64,000 bases of DNA from Plenodomus lindquistii (Eukaryota > Ascomycota > Dothideomycetes > Pleosporales > Leptosphaeriaceae), in the NCBI GenBank assembly GCA_025504975.1, contig JANUWI010000008.1, forward strand, positions 868,001-932,000, given 5' to 3'. The notes under the pieces are model-generated. The model had not been told where the DNA came from and made no database searches. It was given only the letters and a program-made list of their open reading frames with translations. This document shows positions 21,707 through 34,824 of the stretch, one piece after another. A program made the position numbers and the translations under genes. Every line of letters begins with the position of its first letter. Position 1 is the first letter of the stretch.

Positions 21707-23439
21707 TCATGCCTTCTTTGAAAGCTTAGCCTTACTAGCGGCGAGAGCACCAGCAAGACTGAACTGTGTGTTAATGCCGTTGATACGGTGGACAGCATTG
21801 AGGTTCTTAACGCATGTAATCTGGAAGCAGGAGGCAGTTCCTTGGCGGGAGGCGATTGTAGAGTAGGCAAGGAAGTATTCCCAGATCTAAGACTAGTCAG
21901 CAGTGCACGCCGATGAGTCGGTGAGAGTCAAAGCTTACCCTGTACCAGCGAACGCCATACTTTGCAACAACCTTCTCCTTATTGGCTAGCCAGTTACGGT
22001 ACCAGCGCCATAGTGTAGCAGAGTAGTGAACACCAATGGTATCAACCATCTTGACCTCGAATCCAGCGCTCTCGAGAGTATCAATGACGAAGCCCAAAGG
22101 AGTGGACGCGTCAGCACCAGGGAAAATATACTTGTTCATGAAAAGTCCCCAGGTGAAGTCCTCAAATTGCCAGTCCTTGCGGAGACCAGCAATCTGGAGG
22201 AAGAAGACACCGTCATCGTCGAGCATGGAATTGACCTGGCGGAAGAAAGAGCCCAAGTGGCGGACACCTACGTGCTCTGCCATCTCCAGACAGGTAATCT
22301 TGTTGTATCCGCCCGAGGGCAGGGGAATATCACGATAGTCCATGCACAGAATTCGGGACTGGTCTTCCTCGATACCGGACTTCCTGAGCCCATTGTTGCC
22401 CCAGGCCGTCTGGTTGCGACCGAGCGTGACACCAGTGACATGTGCACCATAGTTGACCGAAGCAAACTTGGCGAGCGTTCCCCACCCACAGCCGATATCG
22501 AGCATCTTCTCGCCTTCCTGAAGTCCAATCTTCTCACAGACGATAGCCAGTTTGTTGTCCTGCAATTGCTCGAGAGTCTCTTCTTTGTTGATGTCGGAGA
22601 TGACGCCCGAGGTGTAGATCATGCGTGGGCCAAGGAACCATCCGTAGAAGTCGTCGCCGCGGTCGTAGTGGTCGCGTACTTGTTCCTCGTCTGGGGTTGT
22701 GGTTAGATTGTGGTGTCTTGGACGGTGTTGCAAGAGCCAACTATTACATACCCTGCGAGCGTGAGTGCACAATCATCTCGGGAAGGAAGCCGAAGAGAAA
22801 GTGCTTGATGAGGCCCAGGGTGAATCGCGGCTTGGACCAGTCGTGGCGCCATTCGAGGATGTCGAGCATGTCACCGTTGAGCTCCACCTCGCCGTCAAAG
22901 TACTTCTCCTGGAACGTCTCAATGGGGATCTGCTTCCTGCCATAGTATGCGTCGCGGTCCTCGGCCTTGTTGAACTTGAGGTAGTGCTCGATGGGGCGGC
23001 CTGGGACTTTTGCCTTTTCGTTCTTGCGGGGCGCGAACTCGGACGTCAGCCACCAGAAGGGGCCCAGGATGGGCAGGAACAAGACAATGGCCAGGAAGAC
23101 CCACGTCTTGAAGCCAAAGCCCCAGCTCCAGCTGAGGTAGCCGGGCAGACCGACGAGCAGCGAGATGAGGGCATAGTTGTTGAACGAGTCGCGGCCAGAG
23201 CCTTCTGCGGGCAACGGGGCGTTTGCAATAGTTGGGTACTGTCAGGCACCAGGTGTCAGCGTGAGGGCGGACAGCGTCAAAGCTCAATGGCTGGCGGGGT
23301 GCTCGCCAGATTGCTGTACCCGCGACAAGCGACTTACCGAAGTGGTCTTGACGCCGCAGTCGAAGGCGGGGCTGGTGGGCGAGGGCGCCGGAGGCGTCTC
23401 AACCCACTCAAAGTTCTCTTCTGAGGTATTGCTGCTCAT
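21707..23439 (-). CDS. Sphingolipid C9-methyltransferase
   Basis: Four exons, 23439-23338, 23238-22752, 22690-21939 and 21886-21707, are split by introns of 99, 61 and 52 nt and join to 506 residues, the usual family length. Two membrane segments lie near residues 56-74 and 80-100. The catalytic domain belongs to the cyclopropane-fatty-acid synthase type: EEQVRDHYDRGDDFYGWFLG opens it, and the SAM-binding motif LDIGCGWG is at residues 260-267. The enzyme adds the C9 methyl branch to the sphingoid base of fungal glucosylceramides at the ER or Golgi. The last exon (IWEYFLAYSTIASRQG onward) is conserved and starts in a new frame, so the 52 nt intron is well supported. Some fungi have two paralogues; which one this is cannot be told here. 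Confidence 0.94.
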
Positions 23440-23876
23440 TGTGCAAACCGCTGGGAATGTTGCACGACCAAATGCAAAAGATGTTGAGTTTTGGACATGG
23501 CGCGCCAAGAAGGGACGGTGAATCTAAGCGAGCACTAAAGCCAGGGCCCCGTAGTACAGTACTTACATCCATGAAGCCGCATCCAGTCACATGCGAGAGC
23601 AGCCTACACAGTACGATCGTCAAAAAGCTTCCGGCGACAATACATTCACTTCACGTCCTATCAGATACCTAGATATGGATCGCTTGAGCGATGAGACCCC
23701 AAGAACGATCATCTCGTCAATGCCACGTACTGACTGCCATGCTTCTGGGCGGACGTGTGGTGGGAAACATCCGAATATGACTTCAGTCAGGAACGTGGCC
23801 CACTTTGCTCCATTTCATGCCAAACACAAGGGACTTGACCGCATAGGGGTGTACGCGTGGCGGTCGGGTCTACCAC
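23440..23876. promoter_or_regulatory. Upstream region of the sphingolipid methyltransferase gene
   Basis: The 437 nt between the phosphatase stop and the methyltransferase start should hold the methyltransferase promoter. No binding site stands out and no gene is seen. Confidence 0.45.
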
Positions 23877-25119
23877 TCACAAAGATCCAGCGAGTAGCTT
23901 GCCCTTGATGAAGCTCACCTGATCGGCGCTGACTCCCACCGACTTCAGGTACCCCTCCACAGAACTGTACGTTTCTTCTATGTGTGACTGCACACTGGAC
24001 ACAATGTTTGGCGGACACTCCGCAAACCGCTCAGATAGGCCAATGGAGCCAATCTCTTTTAGTCTCTCTTCCTTCTCGGGAGCGAGTTCAGATTCAGAAA
24101 GTCGATAGTCGTTGTCGATGATCTTGTCGTCGACTCCAAGGAGAAACAAGATCAGCATTACTATCAGTCCAGTGCGATCTTTGCCTTGGGTACAGTGCAC
24201 GAGCACTGGCCAATTTTCTTCGACTGATAACACATCGAAGACTTGTCTAACTTCACGAGTGCATACGTCCACAGAGTTTTTGGCCAGACCGACTAGACTA
24301 AAGATATAGACACGGTCAGTGATGATACAGCTCGTGACGGTGCAGATAATCTCCAGGACAGGCTCTTCGCAATCTCTGCAATCCACCTTCTGTTGGTGTG
24401 TTCTCTCGTGTACGAAGTGGTGTTGTTCAGTAGCTTGCGAATTGAGAAACGTCACTTACTACTCGCGAGTCAGTGTGCTTCCAGAGAACATTACGTGCTT
24501 TAGCTTTCTTACCCCCATTGCTTCCATGTGAGGTGCAAGGGTCTTGATTGCGTCTTTCCGATAGCCCATGATCATCAGACCAACCAGCTTGAAGAATTCC
24601 AGCCATGATAGTTGCGAAAGAAGCATGCGTGAGAACGCGGAACCATTGAAGTTGATAGCATGATACGTAATGCCCGGGATCTTGAGTGGTTCGGTGACCG
24701 CGTCGTTCGTTTTGGGAAGCGCAGCTGAAGCCTTGATTCTCACATCACGTTTCTGGGCCTGCTCGATATGTTCGGTTCTCCTTGGCTTAGTTTCGTCGCA
24801 CATGCTTGATGCAATTCTGCTCACTTGGTTCGTAGATCGATTATGCTCCTGACACCGTACTCTTCGATAAGTCTTTGCCGATCTTCAGAAGATGCCTCGT
24901 CTTCGCCTTTCAGTTAAAGCTTCGTGTGTCAACGAGAGCTACATACCAGGTCTTGCACTCCTGTATAACAATGCGCAGTTCAGGTGTATATAGACCAATT
25001 AGTAAAGCTCCCATTTGTGCCCAAGTGTTGGCAAACCTGGTCCCGGCCGCCTCATTAACGTATTCTCCAACATCGCGGAAGTTCAAAACACTCTTGAGCG
25101 GTTCGTGCAGATTGGCCAT
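23877..25119 (-). CDS. PTP-like protein phosphatase (Y_phosphatase3 type)
   Basis: My model has five exons, 25119-25037, 24960-24947, 24906-24825, 24780-24460 and 24297-23877, joining in frame to 306 residues. The active-site loop HCTQGKDRTG has nucleophile Cys202 and Arg208, the CX5R signature. The N-terminal half shows NFRDVG, RSARP and a SIIDLRTK strand, the pattern of the bacterial and fungal Tyr/Ser phosphatase family PF13350. Substrate and pathway are unknown. The structure is the least certain in the window: exon 2 is only 14 nt, two introns are 40 and 44 nt, and the fourth is 162 nt. The first donor, GTTTGC, is weak. The usual residues between NFRDVG and RSARP are partly missing, so intron 1 may be placed differently. 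Confidence 0.75.
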
Positions 25120-25927
25120 TGTCACAGAGGACTAGTGTGCGAATCCAATGTGCAGAATAGAAATCTTGGGCTGAGCGCCAGTTCTGACGTCGTGCCGGCG
25201 TACATGGCGGCACTAGCCTGTTACCACTTAGCGAGGGTCACGGATGCTTGCAACTCGACATTGGCAGTTCTCTTGAATCAGGTCGCAACCTGAAGACGCC
25301 ATTATAGTAGCGGTGCTTTGATGTATCCATCACGCGCAGGGGCTGATGACTTGGTCGCACCACAGCTTGGAACATGTACATGATGAGTATTGAGTGTGCG
25401 TTCCCTGAGCTGAGTCACGTACTTTCACATCCGTGAGTTGCGGTATTCCAAACCCAAGTCTCGTTTTCCTGACTCTATGTACATTCTCTGGTGCGACGAC
25501 ATGGCCCAGCGTGAAACGAACGTGGACACATCCACTCTGTCTCCTTTGGGCCATGTGCCTGCTGGGATGTACACAAAGCGAACCCCTCAAGGTACTGTTT
25601 CGGTAGCCCTGATGCGTGGGACATGCTGGAAACAGGGTCGGGCGATCTGTAGTGCCTCGCGCCCGCCCCAGAGCAGCATGGTCGCGGCGCTAGAGGCGAA
25701 CCGCACGGCAACGGAGATCCTCCGCACGGCGAGGCAATGACATCATCTGCTGCCACCGTCATCATCCGCCATGGTTCGCGCGCACAAGGCTACCTCAGGT
25801 CGCGCTTGCGCTCTCCCTGGCCCGCATCGCCATCGCTGTTGTCTTCTCAGGGGCACCTTGTTTGCGCACCTTGCTTGACCAGCAACTCGCGACAACACCT
25901 TGAGCCTACAGCAAGCCGATCACCGAC
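25120..25927. promoter_or_regulatory. Divergent intergenic region between the phosphatase and EIS1 genes
   Basis: About 800 nt between two divergent starts. Short open frames overlap on both strands at 25330-25765 without family features. C/T-rich sequence at 25790-25900 probably marks the EIS1 core promoter and leader. Confidence 0.45.
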
Positions 25928-28576
25928 ATGGCGGCCACCGCAGTCACGCAGCGTGGACCCTTGAAGGGCACGGAAGAGGCGGCTCCACACAGATCCTCGA
26001 CCGATGGAGGCATGCGTTGCCCCGATCCCTCCGCCCACCAAGCAAAGGGCAGCGCGTTGCAGAATCAGGCGTCTGCTGCCGCGCTGTACAGCACCAACCC
26101 CAACCCTGCCAGGGCAGCAGACACACGCACCGCCTCGAGCCCCGTCAATCCCCTTGGAGCCGACGGCAAGCTCTCGTCTGCCAGCGCAGCTACGAGCCTC
26201 AAGTACGCCAAAGCCCAGGATCTCCCCAGCTTTCCCTCGGTTGGCCTCGACACCAAGTCCTCGGCCAGTGCTGCCGCGCTGCTCGCGAACCAGAATAAGA
26301 AGAGTCCGGAGTGGTGGAAGCCCGAGCAGTCGTCGGCGGCGGGCAAGGCGGCGCTGCTGGCCCACGACTACAAGATGGCGCCCCTGTGGCAGCCTGAAGC
26401 CAGTGCTGCCGGCTCCAAGGCCGCTCTGCTTGCGCACAAGGACGGCGTGAAGATGAACCTCTGGACTCCGCAGGCTAGCGCCGAAGGCAACTCCGCTGCT
26501 AACCTTGCCATGCGACAGCAGGGCCCCAGCAAGGCTGTCGACTACGGATACACAGACCAAGGCAGAAAGAACGCCTTTACGGCTGCCACAGGAGCACATT
26601 CTTCCTCCAGGCGCAATCGCGCTCTTTCGGACCCACCATTGGCACCGCTGTATCCCGATTCAAAAAATTCCGCGAAGAACGCACTGAGTGCAGCAACAAT
26701 TGCTCACACGCCCTCCATGAGGGGAAGGCAGTCGGGCAACCATCCTTTCGATAACAGCCATGCGAGCCATGGTGCCCTGGAAGCTGCCCGGATTCAGCAC
26801 GCCAAGAGCATATCGAGAGACATGTACACTAGCGCACCACCAGTGGCTCTGGAGGTGGACGAGAAGAAACACAGCGACGCACTGCGGGCTTCCGCCATTT
26901 CTATGGCCAAGAAGATCTACGATGTGCAGCAACAGCAGCAGCAGCAGGTGGACGGGTCAGCAGGACATTCGGCAGCCCGCACTGGAGCTACTGCCGCTCA
27001 TGGTCAGCAACCTGCTTCCAGCGAGGACGACATCAAGCAACAGGCCATGCGCTATATTGGCATACAAGAAGCAGCGCAGAAACTTGCTCAGGAGAGACTG
27101 GCCAAGATCGGATACGACGAGAACGCCGCTTATCGCAGCCACTACGGCTACGACCAGCCTAGCCGTTCAAAGTTCTCAATACGGCGTGGACGTAATCGTG
27201 CACACAGTGCTTCAGAGGTGGCCCCAGCTGACGGCTCCGACTCCGACGAGGATGATTTTCGTTCTAGACGCATTCGCTCCCAGATGGAGCAGTTTAACAA
27301 GCAATTAGCTGATGTAGATGCCAAGAAGCGCGATACGGACCGCAAATCTCTCATGGCTGCAGCACAGCGCAAAGTACAAGCGCAGATGCAGGGCATGGAC
27401 AAGAAGATATTCGACGAGACTGGCAAAATGTCCCCTGGGATGGTCGATGATTGGGATGAAAAAGCAAAGAAGCGAGCCCTTGCAAACTCAGAGACCCGAA
27501 TGGAGAACCACGGTCGAGTCCACATTGGCAATGGCAAGTGGATGGACCAGAGCGAGATCGATGCTATTGCACAAAAAAGGGTGCAACCCACGTTAGACGA
27601 GATAGACGAGAAGACAGAAAAACGTCTGGCGGCTGATGAAAAGCGGCGAGCGGAAGAGGACGAGCGAAGGCTCGCTTTGGCTGAAAAAAGGCGTCATGAG
27701 CGCGTCGAGAAAGATCGCACTGCCGAGATAAAGCGTGGAGAAAAACAATCCAGAGGTAGGAAGTCTGCACTTCTTGACCCGAACCGATTCTGACTTGTAG
27801 TAGATGAGGAGAAGAGAGCTACCAAGGCTCGTGCTCTCGGGGAGAAGTTGGCAGTAAAACAAGAAAGAGGCCTGGAGAAGTCTACAAAGCCTACAGAAGA
27901 GCCCTCGGCTGGGACTGAGGTTAGGAAGTCACAAGAAGATCCGACAGTCGTGACAGCCACTGCGATTGTACCTGCGATTGCATCTGGCAATGATGATCTC
28001 TACCGTGACCCTACGCCCGTTCAAATAGGAAGCCCGGAAAGTCCCGCTTCAACATCGCCAATAGCACAACAAGGGTCGTCCAAAGGTCTGAAGTCGTTGC
28101 TCAATAAACTGAAGCGCCGTTCCAAGCCGTCCCCAGGGAATGAGGTCGACGACAAGGTCACAGAGAAGGAGCCCGGTTTTATTGGTGGTGCCGCTCTTCG
28201 TTCTTCAACATCAGAGGGGCCATCGCACCTCTCAGATCCTGTTAAACCTCCTCAACACGAGGCTTCAGAGACTGAGCGTCCTATAGATCTCGGCGACGTT
28301 GAGCCCAAGCCTGCCTATGTCCCTCATGTTGATCACCCATACTCTGATGTGTCCTCGTTGTCAAGTGACAATGAGGTCGACAGTATAGCGAGAGGGCGGT
28401 CAACAGAACGGACGGTGAGCGGTACTGCCGTCAAGTCCAGTGGCACAGAGTTTGAAGAAGCTCTGGATTATTTCGACACTGACTTGGCACCACCACCTAC
28501 TTTTACCAGCGATGCTGACAAGGCTCGCAAAGGTAGTCCTAATCGCGACTCGAAGTTCCACGAAGTTGGATTGTGA
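25928..28576 (+). CDS. EIS1: Eisosome protein 1 (Eis1)
   Basis: Exons 25928-27755 and 27801-28576 join across a 45 nt intron (GTAGG donor, TCTGAC branch, TGTAG acceptor) to 867 residues. The N-terminal part has degenerate repeats of about 25-30 residues built on a W-x-P-x-x-S-A-x-x-x-A-A-L-L-A pattern (for example WWKPEQSSAAGKAALLAH and LWTPQASAEGNSAANLA), which is diagnostic for Eis1. Later come seven glutamines in a row (about nt 26929-26949), GRVHIGNGKWMDQSEIDAIA, a highly charged coiled-coil stretch that crosses the intron, and a Ser/Pro/acidic tail. In yeast Eis1 is a cortical component of eisosomes, the plasma membrane domains that hold nutrient transporters. The intron removes a stop, so without it the protein would end at residue 621. 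Confidence 0.92.
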
Positions 28577-29301
28577 GGCGATATTTCTCTGCACTCTTCC
28601 AGCTTGTAGTCTTGATATAAACTTCTATCGTTGTCTACTATGGTCTAGTCGATGTCCAAGGTACTGTAATCTGTAGTAATAATCAGTGATCTCCTACATA
28701 CAGAGCCCGGGCTCACCATCATTGAATGTCACTTGTGGACAGAAGCGTGAAAACCCCATGTGGCACACTACATTGAGCAATGAGGTAAGTTTCGTCAATT
28801 TGGACTGGCGGCTTTCCAGGATGTATGGTTCTCACGTGGGAGACAAGATAGACGCCCAGCGACCTGAAGGCCCCCAAGCGCAACTGATGAGAAGAGTGCT
28901 TCTTGATAGCAGAAATACTTACAACTTCACTATTCAACCCACTTGCTCGATGCAAAATAGGCCAAAAATCGAATAAGCAAGTAAGCAAGCAAGCACCTGA
29001 AGCAAGCTGTCTTCGACTGTGACCTGTGATTGGCAAGCGGCGTCTACGTCAAGCGCACCCCAACGCTAACCCAGATAAGCAGCCAAGACATCGAGCGTAT
29101 GTGGAAACAACACGAGCTCCTTTCTCGAGAAGCATCTCCAAACTGCCAACTTACGCCCCACCACGCCCGTCACTCTCTCATTTCCTATTGCGCGCCTCTG
29201 AAGTTGTGCATCCACGTTCATCCACGCCTCACCTCTCCCCCCAATATCCTGTTCTTGTGCGCCCTCCATCCTGGTGAGCTCGGAGCTCGCCCGTCGCAAA
29301 C
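28577..29301. promoter_or_regulatory. Intergenic region between EIS1 and the clathrin heavy chain gene
   Basis: About 725 nt holding the EIS1 3' end and the clathrin promoter. A small tandem repeat of AAGC/AAGT units lies at about 28975-28996. C-rich sequence before 29300 fits a strong promoter leader. No gene is seen. Confidence 0.5.
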
Positions 29302-32300
29302 ATGGCCCAGCGCCAGGTACCATTGCACGTCACGCAGCCAACACTGGTATGTATTTGAGGAGCTTTGAGTGTATACATGGACAATTCGCTGACAACTGGT
29401 GCTCTAGCTCACAAATCTAAACATTCTCGTACGTTGAAACGCCTGAGCCATGTGCCAGTCTACTTTGGAAGGCAGACAGCATAGAGGACAGTGCTAACAT
29501 AGAGTACAGCCAGCATCAATATCATGGCAAAACTGCGTAAGTCGTCATCCATCCCACTCTTCTATCTGTGTTTAGGCGCGCTGACCGTGGCTCCAGACGC
29601 TCGAGTCCGACAAGTATGTGTGCGTGCGCCAGGTCAACAATGAAGCAAACGCCCCGGCCGAGACCGTCATAGTCGATCTGAAGAACACCAACAATGTGAT
29701 TCGAAGGCCGATCCGTGCCGACAGCGCCATCATGCACCTGACTGAGCCCATCATCGCATTGAAGGCGCAAGGCCGGACGCTTCAGCTCTTTAACCTCGAG
29801 ACCAAGGAGCGCCTCCAGACATACAGCCATCAAGAGGATATCCAGTTTTGGCGCTGGATCAGTCAGACCACGCTCGCGCTTGTCAGCACAAAGGCCGTCT
29901 ACCACTGGGACGTTTTGGACTCAAAGAACGCGGTTGCGCCCCGCAAGATCTTCGACCGTCAGGAGCAGCTAGAGGTATGGCCATCGCACCGTGAGCATGC
30001 GGACTCCCACTGACACCTGCGTGTAGAACAACCAAATAATCAACTACGTTACTAATGACGACGAGAGCTGGTCCTGTTTGGTTGGCATCACCTCGAACCC
30101 AGCCGGTGGTATTCGAGGCAATATGCAGCTCTTCTCCAAGGCCCGCAACGTTAGTCAACCGCTCGAAGGTCATGCTGCCACATTCGGCACCATCCGCCTC
30201 GACGGTGCTACCACCGATACCAAACTCTTTGCGTTTGCCGTGAAGTCATCATCCGGTGAAGCCAAGATCAACATTGTTGAGGTCGACCACAACGCTGCAA
30301 ACCCAGCTTTTCCGAAGCGCTTGATCCCCATACACTGGCCGGCCGAGGGTACTGGTGATTTCCCTCTCGGTATTCACATTGCCCACAAGTATGGTATCTT
30401 GATCGTCGTCACCAAATTTGGATTCATTCATCTCCACGACCTCGAGACTGGCACCGCCTTGTTCCTGAACAGGATTTCTGAGGAGACTGTCTTCACCACC
30501 GCGCGTGATGATGAAGGTACGGGTGTCGTGGTCATCAACAAGAGAGGACAGGTTTTGCACACTACAATCCGCGAGGATACCCTCATCCCGTATATCATGG
30601 AGAACCCAGCATGTGCTGAGATTGCGTACAAGCTTGCTTCCAAGGGTGGACTTCCCGGTGCTGACCAGCTCTACTCGCAACGTTTCGAGACACTCATGTC
30701 ACAGGGCAGCTTCGCGGAAGCGGCGAAGGTGGCAGCTAGTTCTCCCCGAGGTTTCCTACGCACAATGAACACAATCAACAGACTTCGTCAAGTACCAAAT
30801 CAGCCCGGCCAGATTACTACGCTATTGCAGTACTTTGGGCAATTGCTGGACAAGGGTGGTTTGAACAAGGAGGAAACTCTTGAATTGGCTCGACCTGTTT
30901 TCGTCCAAGGCCGAAAGCACTTGATTGAGAAGTGGCAAAAGGAGGGCAAACTTCACTGCTCAGAGGAGCTAGGAGATCTTGCCAAGCCGCATGATCTCAA
31001 CCTTGCTTTGGCCATTTACAAGGAAGCCAATGTTCCTCAGAAAGTTGTCGCATCTCTCGCGGAATTGGGCCATTACGATCTCATTCTGCAATACTGCAAT
31101 GGTGTTGGATATACCCCAGACTACAATGTATTGCTCCAACATGTTTTGCGGATCAATGGCGACAAGGGTGCAGAGTTCGCATCTCAGCTGGCAAAGAATG
31201 AGGGTGGTCCATTGATCAGCATCGATCGCGTTGTCGATATCTTTCAGTCTCAGGGCATGATCCAGCAAGCGACAGCTTTCCTGCTCGATGTTCTTTCAAA
31301 CGATCTTCCAGAGGAAGGCCATCTTCAGACGAAACTGCTTGAGATGAACCTGCTCAACGCTCCTCAGGTAGCCGATGCTATTCTGGGCAACGAAATGTTC
31401 CATCATTACGACAAAACCCGTATTGCTCAGCTTTGCGAGAATGCTGGCTTACTCACACGTGCATTGGAACACAATGACGATCCTGCTGCTATCAAGCGCA
31501 TCATTGTTCAAGCGGACAAGCTTCCCGAGGAGTGGTTGATCAACTACTTTGGCCAACTTACTGTTGAACTGTCACTTGAATGCTTGGATGCTATGTTGAC
31601 TGTCAACATCCGGCAAAACCTACAGGCTGTCATTCGGATCGCGCAAAAGTACTCGGATCTTCTTGGCGCCACTAAGATCATTGACCTATTGGAGAAACAT
31701 CGGACAGCCGAAGGTCTTTACTTCTTCCTGGGGTCCATCGTTAACGTCAGTGAAGACAAAGATGTTCACTTCAAGTACATTGAGGCTGCGACCACGATGG
31801 GCCAGCTGAACGAAGTCGAGCGCATCTGTCGCGAGAGCAACTACCTGGATCCAGAGAAAACGAAGAACTTCCTCAAGGAAGCGAACTTGACCGAGCAGCT
31901 GCCACTGATCATCATCTGCGACCGGTTCAACTTCATCCATGATCTTGTTCTTCATCTCTACAAGAAGCAACAGTTCAAGTCCATCGAAGTATATGTCCAG
32001 CGCGTGAACCCAGCAAGGACTCCGGCCGTCATCGGTGGCCTCCTTGACGTGGACTGCGACGAAAGCATCATCAAAGGTCTTCTTGCATCAGTCACTCCGT
32101 CATCTATTCCGATTGATGAACTTGTTTCAGAAGTTGAGTCACGGAATCGCTTGAAGCTGTTGCTTCCCTTCCTTGAGCAGACACTCGCAACCGGAAATCA
32201 GCAACAGGCTGTATACAATGCGCTCGCAAAAATTTACATTGACAGCAACAACAACCCCGAAAAGTTTTTGACGGAGAACGATCAATACGATACCCTCGTC

Positions 32301-34824
32301 GTTGGCAAATACTGCGAGAAGCGTGATCCAAATCTTGCTCTGTTGGCTTATAGCAAAGGTCAGAATGACCTTGAGCTCATCAACATCACCAATGAAAATG
32401 CTATGTTCAAGGCACAAGCACGATATCTTTTGGAGCGAGCGGACAGTGAGGTTTGGGACTTCGTATTGTCTCCAAACAACATGCACCGTCGTTCTCTGGT
32501 CGATCAGGTGACGTCAACAGCTGTACCCTGTAAGTCTGACCCTGGCAAACCTTATTCCCCTATGTCTGAATAGTGCATACTGACTGAATGACTACAGCCT
32601 CGACCGATCCTGACAAGGTCTCTGTCGCTGTTAAGGCTTTCATCACGGGTGACATGCCAGCCGAGCTGATTGAGCTTCTCGAGAAGATCATCCTGGAGCC
32701 AACTACCTTTAGCGACAACCCTTCCCTGCAGAACTTGTTGATGCTTACCGCTGCCAAATCCGACCGCGGCCGTATGATGCACTATATCTCCACACTTGAT
32801 CAGTACACTCCAGAGGATATTGCCCAACAGTGCATTGAGGTTGGTATGTACGAGGAGGCCTTTGAGATCTACAAAAAGCACTCTCAGGACGTAGATGCAG
32901 TCAATGTCCTGATTGAACATATTGTGAGCATCGACAGAGCCCAAGAATATGCGGAGCGCATCGATACCCCTCCTGTCTGGAGTAGAGTGGCCAAGGCGCA
33001 GTTGGACGGTTTGCGAGTCACCGACTCCATCGAGTCTTACATACGTGCTGGCGATCCATCGAACTTTCTGGAAGTTATAGAGGTCGCGACACACGCTGGC
33101 AAAGACGAAGAACTGATCAAGTTCCTTCGAATGGCTCGTAAGACCTTGCGCGAAGTTCCAATCGACACAGCGCTAGCATTCTGCTTTGCGCGCACCGACC
33201 AGCTGTCAGAGCTTGAAGACTTCTTGCATGCTACCAATGTTGCTGATGTTGAGGCTTCCGGCGACAAGGCCTACGAAGAAGGATATCATCAGGCTGCCAA
33301 GATCTTCTACACGAGTATCTCTAACTGGGCTAAGCTTGCTACCACTCTGGTTCATCTAGAGGAGTACCAGGCTGCTGTTGAATGTGCCAGGAAGGCCTCG
33401 AATGTCAAGGTTTGGCGCCAGGTCAACGAGGCTTGCGTTGCCAAGAAGGAGTTCCGCCTTGCGCAGATCTGCGGACTGAATCTCATAGTCCATGCCGAAG
33501 AGCTTGCCGATCTCATCAAGCAATACGAGCGCAATGGCTACTTCGATGAGCTCATTAGTCTCCTCGAGGCTGGCCTTGGTCTAGAGAGGGCTCACTCGGG
33601 CATGTTCACCGCACTGGGCGTAGTCCTTGCGAAGTATCACCCAGAACGTGTTATGGAACATCTTCGTCTCTTTTGGGGAAGGCTGCAGATACCAAGACTC
33701 ATCACTGCGTGCGAAGAGGCCCACTTATGGGTCAGTTAACATTATCCACTTTGGGTGGCTACGGAGCTAACAAGTCACAGCCGGAACTAATCTTTCTATA
33801 TGTCCACTATGATGAATTCGACAACGCAGCGCTCGCCATGATGGAGCGCGCAGCCGACGCCTATGAGCATCAGGCATTCAAGGACACTATCACCAAGGCA
33901 ACCAACGTCGAGATATACTACCGCGCGTTGGGCTTCTATCTTGAGGAGCAGCCCACGCTCCTAACTGATCTCTTGCAAGCACTCACTCCAAGGATCGACG
34001 TTAATCGGGTCGTTCGCATGTTCGTCAAGTCGGACAACATTCCACTCATTAAGCCATTCCTTCTGAATGTTCAGTCGCAGAACAAGCGGGAGGTCAACAA
34101 TGCGCTCAATGACCTTCTCATTGAAGAAGAAGACTACAAGACGCTTCGGGATTCTGTGAACAGCTACGACAACTACGATCCTGTTGATCTTGCCCAGCGT
34201 CTGGAGAAGCACGATCTGGTCTTCTTCCGCCAGATTGCGGCTGATATCTACCGCAAGAACAAGCGATGGGAGAAGTCGATTGCTCTGTCCAAGCAGGACA
34301 AGCTGTTCAAGGATGCCATCGAGACATCTGCCATGTCTGCGAAGTCAGAAATCATCGAGGATTTGCTCCGCTATGTAAGTAGATTTCTTGCAAGTGATTT
34401 GCCTTGCTGACTATCTTCACAGTTTGTCGATATTGGCAGCCGCGAGTGCTACGTCGGTATGCTGTATGCCTGTTACGATCTCATCCGTCCAGACGTTGTT
34501 TTGGAAATGTCATGGCGCCATGGTCTTCATGATTTCACGATGGTTAGTTTGAAGCATTGGTTTGAAGATTATTCTGACCTTTCTCAGCCATACATGATCA
34601 ACATGCTTTCCCAGCAGACAGCGGCAATAGCGCTACTGAAGAAAGACAACGAAGAACGCAAGGCTCGCGAGGTCACTCAACAGAAGAAGGAGGAGGACAC
34701 TCCGATCTTAGGCTCCCGTCTTATGCTTACCCAAGGTCCGATCGGCGCAGCTCCTTCCCCTGGACCGTATGGACAGACTAATGGCATAATGCCACAGCCG
34801 ACTGGTGGTTTCCGAGGCTTCTAG
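29302..34824 (+). CDS. CHC1: Clathrin heavy chain
   Basis: Nine exons join in frame to 1685 residues: 29302-29346, 29408-29428, 29510-29536, 29597-29974, 30027-32529, 32598-33730, 33781-34374, 34423-34542 and 34588-34824. Exons 2 and 3 are only 21 and 27 nt; they supply LTNLNIL and PASISWQNC, the expected N-terminal propeller strands. The propeller fills about the first 330 residues; the rest is clathrin heavy-chain repeat helices forming the triskelion leg, ending in the trimerisation region and a GPIGAAPSPGPYG tail. The protein coats vesicles at the plasma membrane, trans-Golgi and endosomes. The last intron (34543-34587, 45 nt, GTTAGT donor, TTCTGAC branch) is stop-free and 3n; I splice it because HDFTM then meets PYMINML as in other clathrins. 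Confidence 0.97.

Noticed and set aside
25330..25765. Overlapping open frames on both strands between the phosphatase and EIS1 genes
   Set aside because: Short, without family features, in a divergent promoter; each overlaps another on the opposite strand.
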